From: Neckera pumila
Lineage: Eukaryota; Streptophyta; Bryopsida; Hypnales; Neckeraceae
Direction: 5' to 3'
Length of the DNA stretch: 64,000 nucleotides
Assembly (NCBI GenBank): GCA_963969595.1
Contig: OZ018417.1
Location: 14,510,501 to 14,574,500 of the forward strand
The position numbers and the translations under genes were made by a program. Shown piece after piece: positions 10,737 to 23,054 of the stretch. The notes under the pieces are model-generated. The model was not told the origin of the DNA, ran no database searches, and saw only the letters and a program-made list of their open reading frames with translations. The stretch's first letter is position 1. Each line of letters starts with the position of its first letter.

Positions 10737-11464
10737 TCAATTCTTACATTTCAATTGGCAAACGTCCAAGTCCGTAGGAGTTGAATCCAATTTTGCAGCC
10801 ATGATATATACTTTGGTCACAAATTTGTTCTCTCTTCTCGGTTTCATGCTGACCTTGCTTTGCTCGAAACTGAGATTGCAAGCGGAATTGGTTGAGCTAA
10901 GAACTAAAGACGAGCTAGAGGAGAACGATCGAAACAGGCAATTTGAGATTTGTCGAGTGAAGCAGATTCTGTAGGCTTGAGAAATTTGAAGACGTAAGGA
11001 CGACTGGAGCAAGTGATTCCACACGACACATAGCATGGAAAGTGCACCTGCTAAGCAGAGATCCAAAGCTTCTGTGAAGAAAGGATCTACGGCTGGGTTT
11101 GAGGCTTCTACTGTCAGGTGAGGATATTCTCAACTCTTCCAACCTTCACTATTACTCGTACTCTTCTTACACTTTTGAGAGCTGATACAAAAAACTCAAA
11201 AAAATCTCTAATGGGTGACTTACTATCAGTGGTTTCTAACATCCTTGTGAATCCTTGTTGAGCACCCTCGGAAGTGACTTGAAAAGGAATCCCTGACACA
11301 TTGTTTTGCAAAGTTGCTCTATGCGGACTAAACTGTGGAAGCTCCAGAAGCCAATGAGCCACGTGAAATGAAGCACATTCTGCTCTCTCCACACTCGGAT
11401 TCATGACTGCGCAGTATTCTATTGCAAAATCAAGGACAACAGCTCCTCCAATTGCACTCATCGC
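10737..11464 (-). CDS. Unrecognised two-exon coding segment
   Basis: Two consecutive exons can be joined with matching phase. One runs 11464-11224, after a TTTGTAG acceptor, and ends ACTGATA before a perfect GTAAGT donor. The next runs from 11110, after CTGACAG, to a stop at about 10737. The predicted peptide contains IEYCAVMNPSVERAECASF, HVAHWLLELPQFSPHR and DPFFTEALDLCLAGALSM. It looks helical and protein-like rather than repeat-derived, but I recognise no family. An upstream exon is expected because the first exon starts behind an acceptor, and none could be found before 11723. It may be a partial gene or pseudogene. Confidence 0.35.
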
Positions 11465-11659
11465 CTACAAACCCCAAACCGGCCGCTTCCGATGGTTCCG
11501 GTCAGCCTGACAACCCCAAATTCCTCGAAAACCGCATGTCTTCTACAACGCGTTCATTTGCTTGTCCCCACCCCGCGTGTACAGCAATGATTTCCATCAA
11601 AACCGCTACTCCCATGTACTCTGTACTCTTTCTTGGGCAGTCAAGCCACAATCCAGAGG

Positions 11660-11722
11660 CATTTTGGGCCAAAATAAATTTTGAGAGGCCAGATTTCGGC
11701 CTGTGGGGCGCTGAGGGGTTAA
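11660..11722. mobile_element. Lone end of a TTAA-type element
   Basis: The sequence ends GGGGCGCTGAGGGG followed by TTAA (11719-11722), like the right ends of the TTAA-flanked elements at 5065-5701 and 53884-54843. I could not find the matching left end, so this is a truncated or internally rearranged copy. Confidence 0.35.
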
Positions 11723-12870
11723 GTAACATTCAATCACTTTATTACAAAAGAAGCTTCCATACCCAACCCACCAGACCTCTCCAATCACTACAAATGAACA
11801 CTCAGAGTGAATAGGAATTTTCGCCAGCAACACATAAATTATTCTACCAATTAGACGCAGTAGTGAGACAATGTGAGACAATGTTGTTATAGAGCCTGTA
11901 GTAAACAAAATTGACTGCTTATGAAATACCAACAGTCTACTACGGAGGACATTCTTTAGCAGTTGAGAAAATATAACTCGCCATAAAAGACTATAGTATA
12001 ATGTCAATTTTGTTTATAAGTCAGTAATCAAAAACATCTCGTTCATGTGGGTGCTCGCATTCATTCATGTGATGAATGAAGGGTACATCGTCACCATCGC
12101 TTTCTTAATCCAATAAACTACCCATCAACAGACACCTCTAATGAAGTTGCTTTTATTTCAAGACAACCTCAGTGGCAATGTCCATCCAAGTAATTAACCT
12201 AGATTGCACAAAGAGGTGTCTAGCATGACTTGTCCAACGTGTAAATTTGTGACTAATTCTTCAAAACTTGCAAAATCACATACACAAAGTGCTCCCAGCC
12301 AGAGCTAATACTTACCTCGTCCTGTGTTCCATGAGCATAACAATGCGAGGACACGGGGCTTCTACACTACCACACCACCACTGCAATCAAATACGGATCA
12401 AAAATCGCATAAAAGCACACATGGAGAATAGTGGTTACAGTTGATCTCGAAGGATACATCATCACCAACTGGAAATGTAAAGCAGAAGGCATGTACTGTC
12501 TTTCTAAGATACGCTATTCTCAGGCATCGAGCTGCGTAGTACTCCATTCCTGAGAATTAGCAAAGTGAGCAATGGGCTCAACCTTATGGGACATATAATA
12601 TCTTCCAAATTGGTATCAAGCGGGATAAAACCAATTAAACAGAAGTGAGCAACGACAATGCACTAGATTAAATATAAGGTGGAGTAGTGTGAAACTCAGA
12701 GATATGTTTAACTTCAAAATGTAGTAAGATGGGGAAAAAACATTATCAACCAGGAAGAGGGAAATCCTCCAATATCACCACCTAGTGCCAGCCTATCAAA
12801 ACTTTCAATTTAATTTACTTACATCAAAATGCTCAAACTTGAATTAATTAGTCACCCACAGCATGGACCC
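11723..12870. other. Intergenic, 3' side of the ubiquitin protease gene
   Basis: No exon could be supported. The part next to 12871 is expected to hold the 3' UTR and poly(A) site of the minus-strand protease gene. The remainder is moderately AT-rich unique-looking DNA. Confidence 0.35.
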
Positions 12871-15800
12871 TCATTTGAGAGCTATGGGCCGCTGATGAGA
12901 TCCAGATTGGAAGTTGGTGCTATCAGATCGTTCCTTAGTCCGCAGCTCTCCTTTACGACCATCTGATACTCCTTCCATATCAAACCTTCCTTGAGATAAG
13001 CTATCAAAGTTTGCAGCCTTGAAATCCACCAAATCCTCTACTTCCATCCCCGCTTCACGACTACCGCGTTCATTCAACACAAGGCCGCCTTCTTCCTCAA
13101 CAACAAGCACGGTGGATGGAGCAGCTACAGCGCTCTCAAGATTCCTAAAGCCTTCAGGAGGAGCTGTGACTTCGGGTAAACTACTGCCGAGTAAGAACTG
13201 AACCTCCGTAGCATTGGCAACAACACTTCCCCAATCTCCAGGTGAATGGGACCAGCAGCCAACACAGTGAGAGTTGCCTGCATGTGGAAAAACTGCTCTC
13301 ATTCAAGAGCGCCAGAACTACTATAGGTTCATTGAACTGGTATTTTATACATCCGTGTGCATTATCTCGAAATGACCTTGTGTGCTTAACACAGTTTTGG
13401 CCAGTATAAGATGGTCTGTAATGCACCCTTCATAGTATTCAAAACTTAACCTTATCACAAAGGCAAAGGGCTTATGCAAGTCCGTTGCAACTGTTGTGCT
13501 GTCAACTACCTCTGGAAATCTTACCTGCATCCTGTTCAGAAATTTCCATATCGCTTTCATGCATAATATCACCACTTGATACATCGTCAACCATTGATCG
13601 ATCAGGTCCAGCAGCACCAGGCTGACTATCTGCGCTGCCTTCAGCAGAAACGCGCTCAAAAACTCTTTGTTGTTGTTCTGACACAGGGGGCTCGGTCGCC
13701 ATCGGTTCATTTGATACCTCCCTAAACTCTCTGGCTTCCGCACTCTGATTCTCAGCGATTGGCACATTGACTACTGCAGCAGAACCATTGCTGAAGGCTG
13801 AAAGAGGAGGAACAAATCCACTCTGGACTGCATGAGCACTCAATGACTCCACTAGGCTTGGAAGACCCCCCATAAGCAGCCTTGTTCCCCGGAACCCTTC
13901 TTCCGTTTCCACACGTCCAGTCCTCTCAGTTGGTAATTCCTCTGCACACGCAGACGCACGTATGACTACATAGGAACACAGAAACTGAAATACACTAGCT
14001 ATCAAGCTAGGAAATAACATGGGTGAGAAAAACGCAGCCCCAAAATAAGAACATCATAACGAGATAGGAGAATCTCATACCTGTAATATCACGGTTCTCA
14101 TGTTGCCCAGTATCCATAACCCATAAATTGGCGCCTGGTAGTATATTCAATTCGGCTAAAGAGGCATTTTCATCCAGCAGCTCATCCTTGCCAAGATGCA
14201 ACTTTTGATTTTCCTTCACAATCTACACGCCCGGGTGTCGAAAAATTGCATGGAAGCAGCTAAAATGTTAGCAACTTGAATTCTATAGCTTAAAGAGAAA
14301 CTCAGATTACTTTCGTGGCCTAAGAGATAACTCGAGCACGTGATTCCAATAATTAACCCCCAGAGGACTAAAAGACCCAAATTTTCGATAATTATTGGGC
14401 CTCGTGCTTTTCTACCCGTTTTGAGTAGGGCATACTGAGACTTCTATAACCCAGTTTTCGTTACTTTTAAACCAAGACATGCAACGTTCTTCACTTATTC
14501 TAATGATATAAAATTTGACCTTCTTTGAATTTAATTGTCATAATATGATCAATTTTAATTGACCAATTTCGACAAATAAATCTTTGGTCCTTCGGGGATA
14601 AGAAACTATAGCAATCAATACCAAAAGCTCCCCAAAATCATACGTTCCATTTGAAAATATCCAGCAAGCCCTAATATGCTCTTTCCAGATTGACAGTTTA
14701 CGACTCTAAGAGTGCAAATGAGAAGAATCCTACCTCAAGAGCTTCCCATATTTGCAGCTTCAACTGAAAAATAGTTGTATCCCCAGAAACATTTAACTGA
14801 ATGCGACCGCCAGAAGTAGCCGATGCTCGCCTTGCTCGCTTTGACGTGCGCCGCTCAGCCTCGGTTCCAGAGGAGGTTACAAGCAGCGAAGGTGGGGGTT
14901 CCTTGCCCCTCACTAAAGTCACTGAAATTTCTCGGTTTGTGTAGTTTAGCTTAGTAAGAAATTCATTAGTCTCCCGCTCTTCTATACATTCTCTACATAC
15001 CTGCAGACCATATCAACATTTGAGGTCCAGTGACTTCTCTGACAAAGTTACAAATCCACAGAGAAAATACCCAGAGAGGTAAGTATCCCTGAGCAACTGG
15101 AAAACCTGTATAAACTACCAAGTTTCAAGCATCAATAATATAATTCCACAAAGCGAAGCCTTTCTTAAATCTCTGCCTAACTGCACCCACCTCAACATCT
15201 TTACATGTTTGAGAATAAAAAGTGCTCACAAATAAAGACCACCCATGTCTCAGGACAGCCCATCACTTAAATAGAATGGATACAAACGAGTACAGAACAC
15301 ATACCATGTGAATGCACTACTAAGGTCATGACAGAAGGAAAGGCTCCAGTAGAGAACTTACACCAGGTGTAGTCCGCAAAATAGGAGCATTCTCGTTTCT
15401 GTTATCATCCTCTGAAATATTAATTATTTCTGGCTTTCTTCCATTGCAAGCGTCTACCAGATTTGTTTCCTCAAAATGGGGTGCTATCCCTTCTCCTTCA
15501 AAGGTATTATTTCCCTTGCCGATATCTGTACCGAGGTTGCCTGGTTCAACTTCAGCACGAATTCCCTTAGCTGGATTCATGTCCCACTGTTGGCATAAGT
15601 TGTGCCAGTCATCTTCGGGTATAACTGTAAAAACATCATCCTGCAGGCCAAATTGGATAGTATCTTTAGACTTTGCAAAGAAGAATATTCTCATGGTAAA
15701 TAACACTTGCCAAAAAATTGCAAAAACTATAACAAGAGTAAAAGTCAGAAAAAACTTACACTGCTTATCTGTTGGACAATCTCACCACGTCGTCCTCTTG

Positions 15801-18800
15801 ATAGGGAAGGAGGCATAAAAAGCATTCCTTCATGCTGGTCAAACAAAAACAGAAATGTACATCAAGGCCATAATAATCTATACATAGGTTGCGGAAGAGC
15901 ATGGAGTCTCCATATTAATATGAATCAAATTAATGATTCTCCCTTCAGTGAAAATTTTCTACACACCAAAGTCTAAAATAATAAGGCAAAAGCTTCCTCA
16001 CTTTAAATGTATCTTACTCTCACGTAGGTCTAGATCTAAATCTAGCCTTACGTAAGGTGCATCTTCGCAAAGAACTTGTCCACATTTCAGATCTAGTTGA
16101 CCAGATGATCTAGTTAAAGCTTCCAAAGCTAATTATGACAGCCATCAGGAATTGACAAGAATAGCACCTAAGGACACTGCGACTCTTGATTGAAAAAAGG
16201 CCTCACATCAGGAAAAGGCACTTACCTTCTGACAAAGAAGAGAAAGAATGAAACCTTCAAGCCCAACTGGTTCATCAACTGCAAGTACGTTCTTGCCAGC
16301 CGCACCGAGGTAAGCACGCCACTTAGCGAGCCAAACCGTAGGAACCAAATAATATATACAACCGGGATAAATCACCGTCAATTTACCACCATAAAGTGCT
16401 TCGTGTTTCGCTCGCTGTTCAATTTTGGTGGCCCTGAAAGGTAACACTTATATAAGCAACTTGTACACAGTTAAGGTATTCCACTGGGTCGTAGGAAATC
16501 ATTTGGATTGGGGGGACAACATATTTATACCCATATAATGAAAAATGGCTATCCTTGCTGGGATCCTAAAACGCAACAATACTTCAGGATAAACATGTAC
16601 CTCAAACCCTCCTTTTTGGTAGCCGCCTTGTTTATTTCTAGTTCACACTGAGAGCAAGTAACTTGATCCCCTGAGAAGGCTTGATGCCCCAGTCCCTTGG
16701 AATTTTCAACCCGTTCTGCATTATGCACAAGATATTCCCAAACGATTTGTGGCACTCGCTGCCTTCTTGCCCCTGCCACGGCTTGTTCCGGCAACAGCCC
16801 TCCATGAGGACACCGCAACGCAGCTGTTGGTCCTGCATCAGCATCTGAAGGAGCATCTGCAACTTTCCGCCGTACCCATTGTTGCAACCTGGAGCAATCA
16901 AACAGAAGATCAACAACAAAATGAAAGGATTCCTAACACTGCCAAGCCACATATGACTATTCAAATTATGTCTCAGTTGCAACATAAAAAAAAGCATATT
17001 CAAAGGGAAAGGTTGAAACAAACCAAGTTCTAGACACAAAGTATGTCTTGTCCTCAAGGCCGCGACCATTTAAAACATCTTCTATGACCTCCCGCATGTA
17101 CATTCTTTGATCACGATAAGTATCTGCAGAAGCAGCTGCTCTAGCATCCTCAAAAATACAGTCAGAGCAATAGTCGTCTCCAGATATCGCTGGCCCTCCT
17201 TTGTACTGCGCTCATCGCAAACACAAATATTAGTTAACGAGAGAAATGTCTACCAGAGAAGTTAAGCATAAGATACCATCTTGTACAAAGCAAAGAGACA
17301 ACATGCAAAACACATAAAAAAGTTCTTAAAGAATTTATATGACCTACAAACAAGTGATTTAAAAATCCGACTAAGGATAAAAGCTTATTCAGATGCAACG
17401 ATCTAAAATGAACACTGCAAATCGAATGCTAGTATTTGCAATGTTCAAATAATTTTCTAGACGGTGATCGAAAAAGAGCACTCACCAGAGCTTCCAGCTG
17501 CTTCCAAGCTTTCGCAGAAACGCGTTTCATTATCGGCAAACTTTTAGGGGTCACTTTCTGATGTAGACAGAGCAAAGGTGTGTTATCAATAGGAGCCCTG
17601 CAGTGCAGATTCTCCAAAGTCAGACTCTCATTGTGCAAATCCTCAGAATAGGAAAGGATTCCAGACGCCTGGAGAAACAGTATAATTGATCTGCACAATC
17701 GTTGAACAATCTCTACACGAAAAGAACTACATCATCCTTGCAAACATTGCTTGAACCCCTTAACTCTAAGCTTGAAAATTGGAAAGAGAAATTGCAAAGG
17801 TTCCGGGTGAAAGCTCACGGAGGTGTCAAACTGTCGGCCCATGATCGCAGCCACTCCGTTGAAATCCAGGCGAAGGGTTCTTCAAGAGATTTAGCAGGGG
17901 CTTGAGCCAAGATATACCGCACTTCTTCCTTCCGCTCTGCAATCCTTGTCAGCTCTTCCTCGCGTCGACGTGTGTATTCCCAACACATGGCTTCAAAATC
18001 GTTGTTCATCTGCTCAATTTCCAAACGAAGCTGCTCTGGTAGACCAACAATGTCATCGATCCTTCTCTCCCTCTCAACCTCCATTGGCACAGGGTCCTCA
18101 ATAGCAAGAAATCCTGGCTTGCCACTCTCAACTTCGGCTCTGCTGATGTACATCAACATATAAGCATCTGCTGAAGTCAACATCTCAGATTCCGACTGTG
18201 GTCTAGTCGAAGGATCCGCTGAACTCGATGACGCTTCGCCCACGCCCCCCTGGAGGGATTGATCCTTGGCACCAACATCTGCGTACATATTGAGTAGCGC
18301 AGTCTGCAACACATTAGCAGCCTCAAACTTCTAGATGTAGACCCTCGCCTTCCTAGGCAGTTCCAGAACAATGAGACTTAAGACGTGAGAGAAATAAGAG
18401 AATAAATGAATAAGAAAAGGTTTTCAGGAAGTGCAGACCTTCCTGTGTAACATCTTTAGAAGGTGTGGCTTGAGACAAGACTTCTCCAAGAGGATGAAAT
18501 CCCAGGCTAGTTACTTGTTCGTCGTCAAACTGCCACCATTCTCCAGTGCGGTCATCTTTGATATGTGCAACATAATGCCCACTATTGGCCATGCTTCCTT
18601 TGTGAACGAGTATGGCAGACAAGTCATAGACAGCAATGCTTTCATTCTCGCCATATGAACTTAGGCGAGGACCCATATCAATCGTCCTCGGAAAGCTAAA
18701 CTTAGAAGTCACCTTCTTCTTCGTCGACGTCTGCAAACCGCATGATCATTATGAATTTACATCTGATTGCAACGGTAATATTTGATCACTGTACTAGACA

Positions 18801-21324
18801 AGCCAAAAAATGATGTCCAAACATACTTTCGTGTACCTCATTGAAGGTCCAAATCTCCAGAGCACTGTTAGTCAAAAAGGAAGTACAAACAAAACATGTC
18901 AACATCTTACCTTCATGTTGAAAACGAACCGCTTGAGCTGAAAATTCAATACAGGTGGCAATGAGCGCAGCTTAGTACAATGAGTAGCATCTACACGCAT
19001 TTGACAGCTCTCACACATCCATTGATTGTCACCCTGCAATATTTCCTCGCTTAGATAATCATTCAGACTCTCGTCCAAGCTGGTGAAGCCTTTGACGTTC
19101 AGCTCCAGCTCATAGAAATCCACCGCCTGCTTGGAAAGATCCGACTCTTGTCCGCACTTGGAACACCTTCATGTAAAACACCCGGAACCAACCCTCAGAG
19201 TTACTGTTGTGTATTTCAATCAATCAAAATGATCCCCCAAAACAAGGGTGTAGAATCAATACAAACTATTAAAACCATTATAAGTTGCACTTCGAGCAAA
19301 TATACTAGGTTTCTCCTTTCCAGGTTCTCAAATTTCAATATCAGGGACGGACATATATGTGATCCAACCCAGCGCTCATTCAAAACCTCTCAAAAAAGAC
19401 TTCGGACCAGCATTTCAATCAAGGCCAATTGTGTCTACCTCAATATGATGTAGTGTCTATCTACCATTAGAATGACACAATAATTTCGCAGCCTGAATGA
19501 GACGCTCACCTGATCACATATGAATAAGTTCCTCGAAAAACATTTTGTACAACATTCCGAGCCCGCTTATTCTGAGATATCCCAAGCACCCTCTCAAGCA
19601 GAGAGAGCAATAGCTTCATGAACTCTTGACCATCCTGCTGGACGGCATTATCAAGTTCGAGAGTGCTTGCAAATGGAGCAGAGTCCACTGCAATCCTCTT
19701 CCCAGAATGGAGCTGGGCAAATAGCAAGCCAAGCTGGTAAAGCACTGGATGAGATCTCACCAGTTCCATCTCTGCTGCAAAAACACCTGTCCTAAATGCT
19801 CTGTTCACAACACAGTAACATCAGCTGACTTTTTCGCCAAAGCACCAGAAAGGTTTCAAAAACAATGATGTAGAGGATACTAAAGCCGTGATCCCAACTA
19901 CATATCTTTTTCATACACTCAATTGGCCTTGGAGTAAACCTAACTTGCTAACTATCTATGAAAATGGAAATGGGGTCGTCTACTATCTTTATAGTGATCT
20001 ACAACCTCAAAATAGCATGAGAAATTCAAAAACACTGATAAGAATTCGATATCAACGGATTCGGCTCTTGAATCCAAAGTGATCATTACCAGCTCTAACA
20101 ATGATCTCCCCCCAAACGCACTCTTAAAATGCTTAAGAATGACGCAATTAGTATTGTCTACATTCATACCAAGAACACAACCATTCATGCGAAAATAGAA
20201 CATAAGATTGAAACCCCAAGACTTATAACCGCGGAATACCTGGTCATATAAAGGCATTGCAGAACGCTATTCACATAGCATGTGGCTCCAAGGTTGGTAA
20301 GCCCCGAAGGGGAGTCTTGAGACAACCGCAATGCCTCGCCCGGGTCAGGTCCAAGCTCCGTCACGGTGTCGGCCACCTTTTGCCACAATCCTTGCTTCCG
20401 GACACCACTCGGTGGCGGAACAAGGCAACAAAAGCAGTTGGGGTTGTCCTTGGAATTGGCCCGACATCCCTGACACAGCGTCTTGTTGATGTGGTAAAGC
20501 TGCACCACATCATCTTTCGTGATGTTGTGACTGGCGTGGATTCGTCTACACAATCCATTTCCAAAAACGACATTAACAATAAATTCGCCGACGACAAACG
20601 CAACCCCCAAAGTCCCCGAATTCTCATCTCAGAAGGTGGAGTGCTGCTCAGGAGCGAACGTTCCCAGAGCGTACATTTCAGGAGACGGAGTAACCTAAGC
20701 AGCACTCGTCCCTGTGAAAACACCAGGTCGACATAATTCGAGAGTTCGCTTCTGCTCCAGTTCATCTACCAATGTTTGATTTCACTGATGATCGCATCGA
20801 AAATAAAAAATACAAGATAGACGAAACGAAAAGCTCAAAATCAGCTCAAAATGGGGCTCCTGATTGTAACCATCACGTCCAGCAGAGCCGAATGACAGAA
20901 CCCTAAGTTGCTCTCCGGAGACTTCCAGCTCCTTCGTCAATTCTACATGTCCTCATTGCACTTCGAAAAAGACGACCAATCCCACGGCGAAAATGATCAC
21001 ACCGTCGCAACTACAAGCCCCTCGATCATACCCAGTCGATACTACAGGAAACCCCAGTTTGGCTGGATTTGCAAAAGAGAGCGATCATCCACAAAAAAGC
21101 AAAATCCAGCTTCAAACCAAAAACCTAAGATATAATCCTCCATCACAATAATTCCCTAATCCAACCGATTAAACGCCAACAATTAATCAAAAACAACAAC
21201 AGTCCGGGAAAAAAAAAGAAATCCCGAGGCAGGAGAATTTTCTGAGTGCATTGATTGCATACCCCTGTATGGCGGCATGCTGGTTCGTGGTCGTATTCTT
21301 CCGGCTTCGAACCAATCGACTCAT
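12871..21324 (-). CDS. UBP26: Ubiquitin-specific protease, UBP26/USP48 type
   Basis: Deubiquitinase; Arabidopsis UBP26 removes ubiquitin from histone H2B in the nucleus. Sixteen exons: 21324-21263, 20545-20240, 19800-19510, 19166-18911, 18730-18452 (end uncertain, alternative 18439), 18330-17819, 17597-17486, 17205-17024, 16888-16601, 16433-16226, 15834-15760, 15640-15362, 15000-14734, 14222-14081, 13941-13525, 13277-12871; about 1360 residues. Cys box [10 protein letters not shown] (Cys about 110), QQDGQEF, zinc pairs CSKC and CESC, His box [11 protein letters not shown] (His about 357). Three DUSP-like segments follow ([40 protein letters not shown]), then a ubiquitin-like domain (about 1010-1085). 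The start MSRLVRSRK resembles the plant MSRP start; an in-frame ATG at 21339 adds five residues. Exon 1 is inferred from phase. The last two exons add about 250 residues beyond the usual EEGFRGT end. Confidence 0.93.
14357..14597. mobile_element. Small TTAA-type MITE inside intron 13 of the UBP26 gene
   Basis: The flanks are TTAA at 14353-14356 and ATAA (one base off) at 14598-14601. The ends are partly inverted: CCCCCAGAGGACTAAAAG (left), and CCCCGAAGGACCAAAG as the reverse complement of the right. It is 241 bp and lies wholly in the intron between exons 14 and 13 of the minus-strand gene, so the splice sites are untouched. Confidence 0.5.
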
Positions 21325-22442
21325 GTCTACACGACCCATTCAAATCCCATTCAGTTGATCTTCCGGATAATCAAACCTTCCTCTGTGTCTCCTCTCCTCT
21401 CCCACAATGCTCTCTCCTGTTCTCTTACCTCCCAGTCATGTATGCCCCCAATCCCTAGACTCGTCAGCTGCTACTACAAACTCCCTCCAAAACCTAAAAG
21501 ACCTCTGCCCCCAGGCGATCCACCAATTGCTCCGCCAACGCCAACAAAATTCTCCTCCCGAGGTTCTTCCAGCACGCGATCAGCGATTTGAGGACGAAGC
21601 AGAAATCGTGCCAGGCATCTTTTGAGTCCCGTCCCGACGAGGCTTCCGAGGGAGGCACGGGATGACGCCAGGGGATTGTGGAAGGCTTCCAATGTTCTGG
21701 TGCCTGAGAGTGGATTCGGAACGGAATTGCGTGAGGAATGGTGCGAATTGTGAAGAGGTTTCCAGCAGAAGAGTCGGAAGGGGAGTGCTGGGCTATGGCT
21801 ATGGCAATGAAAATGGCAGATTGGAGCACGGAATGGCGATGGCGATGACGTTGGAGCAAGAGGAAAAGGGAGGAAGTGCGAGCTTCTTCAACGTTGTTGT
21901 TGTTCTTAAGTTATTATTATTACCGGCAGGGGGGAGAGGGAGCTTTCCCTTGTTGTCCCTTGCTGCCGGTCCTGTTTGTACCCGGTTGGCCTCATCCAAT
22001 TTCTCCCGGGTAATTGGAATCCGGGTATGGAATGAATTGGCCGGTTGTGGAAGGGTTCGGGTATTAGGAAAGGACACGAGCAGAGCATCGGGAAGTGGCA
22101 ATTTGGATGATAAGAAGAATAGCAGTTTCGGGTGCTGGTGCACAACGGTTCCATCATTATTTATTTAGGACCAAACCACCAAAGGGAGGCGGACTTCATT
22201 GGGGGAACTCATTGTCAGAACTGGAAATTTTATGGAGGCATTCTCTGAACCAGAATGCGGTGGTGAGGTAAGAGGTCCACTTAAGGAGGTCCATCCTCAA
22301 ACTGAATTTGGGGAGGTGAAACTTGTTGAGTTAATTATTCCTTGAAAGACAAATGGAACTGGCATCTAACCCAAGTCGGTTCATATTTTTTGGAGTTGTG
22401 TGGAATTAGTTGTAAATTTTTGAAGTTGAAATGACATAGGAC
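21325..22442. promoter_or_regulatory. 5' region of the UBP26-like gene (GC-rich)
   Basis: This is the upstream side of the minus-strand protease gene. It is GC-richer than the repeats, and contains CT-rich tracts and short ATGGCR hexamer repeats (about 21795-21850). A minus-strand upstream ATG near 21350 opens a seven-codon frame that ends just before the main start. A 168-codon plus-strand frame at 21662-22168 has a repetitive low-complexity start and no domain, so I treat it as chance. No TATA box was fixed with confidence. Confidence 0.35.
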
Positions 22443-23054
22443 TCTAAAATTGCTCTCCTCTTTAAATCAATACCTTAAATGAGGCTGTTTGTTTGTTTGT
22501 TTGTTTGTTTGTTTGTTTGTTTGTTTGTTTGTTTGTTTGTTTTGTTTTGTTTTGTTTTGTTTGTAGCGTGGACAACTTCTTGACCGTGCATCCCCTGGCC
22601 GCGTGCTTGGTACCGTCGGAAAGCTCTCGCCGAGGAGGGGTGCACCGGCTTGGTTTTGTGGCGTTTGGAGCGGTGGTGCAAAAGTTATTGAATTTCAAAG
22701 TATTTACTGATTAAAAAATTAGAAAATTACTTTTACTTTGATTTTGGTGGCATTCTTGCTACTGGGAGTGGAACTGAGAGTTAGAAAATTGCTTTTACTT
22801 TGATTTTGGTGGCGTTCTTGCTTCTGGGAGTGGAACTGGGAGTGGAACCGAGAGTTAGAAAATTACTTTTGTTTTGATTTTGGTAGCGTTCTTGCTTCTA
22901 GGAGTGGAACCGAGAGTTAGAAAATTACTTTTCCTTTGATTTTAGTTGTGGTAACAACACAGGGCACACTAGTGTACACTATTTGTACATTGTTGGTACA
23001 ACAAAAAAGCAGCATATATAAATAATGTACATTTGAAGAGGTGGGCAATTTAAG
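22443..23054. mobile_element. MITE interrupted by a Helitron-like insertion
   Basis: The left part starts TCTAAAATTGCTCTCC and stops at AAA (22466). The right part resumes TGTACACTATTTGTACAT at 22973 and ends with AGGTGGGCAATTTAAGA. With 22467-22972 removed, the two parts line up with the continuous element at 431-539 (TTCAAATGTACACTGCTTGTACAT across the junction). Confidence 0.6.
22467..22972 (+). mobile_element. Helitron-like non-autonomous element, family A copy 1
   Basis: It begins TCAATACCTTAAATGAGGC and ends GTTGTGGTAACAACACAGGGCACACTAG. That is a short hairpin (GTTGT/ACAAC) followed about 14 nt later by CTAG. It sits between A and T, with no target duplication, as Helitrons do. Inside are a (GTTT)n run, a GC-rich block (CCGTCGGAAAGCTCTCGCCG) and about four copies of a roughly 60-70 bp minisatellite containing TTTGATTTTGGTGGCGTTC. 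Translated frames over the GTTT run are low-complexity artefacts. A second copy lies reversed at 31099-31671. No RepHel is present. Confidence 0.75.

Noticed and set aside
11035..11116. Plus-strand exon starting ATGGAAAGTGCACCTG with a GTGAGG donor
   Set aside because: It lies exactly antisense to the better-supported minus-strand exon, and no downstream plus-strand exon continues it.
21662..22168. 168-codon plus-strand frame upstream of the UBP26-like gene
   Set aside because: No recognisable domain, repetitive start, overlaps other open frames on both strands; best explained as GC-rich promoter/UTR sequence.
22493..22714. Open frame with repeated FVCL / KQTN residues (also 31369-31659)
   Set aside because: It is a translation of the GTTT/AAAC microsatellite inside the Helitron-like element, not a gene.
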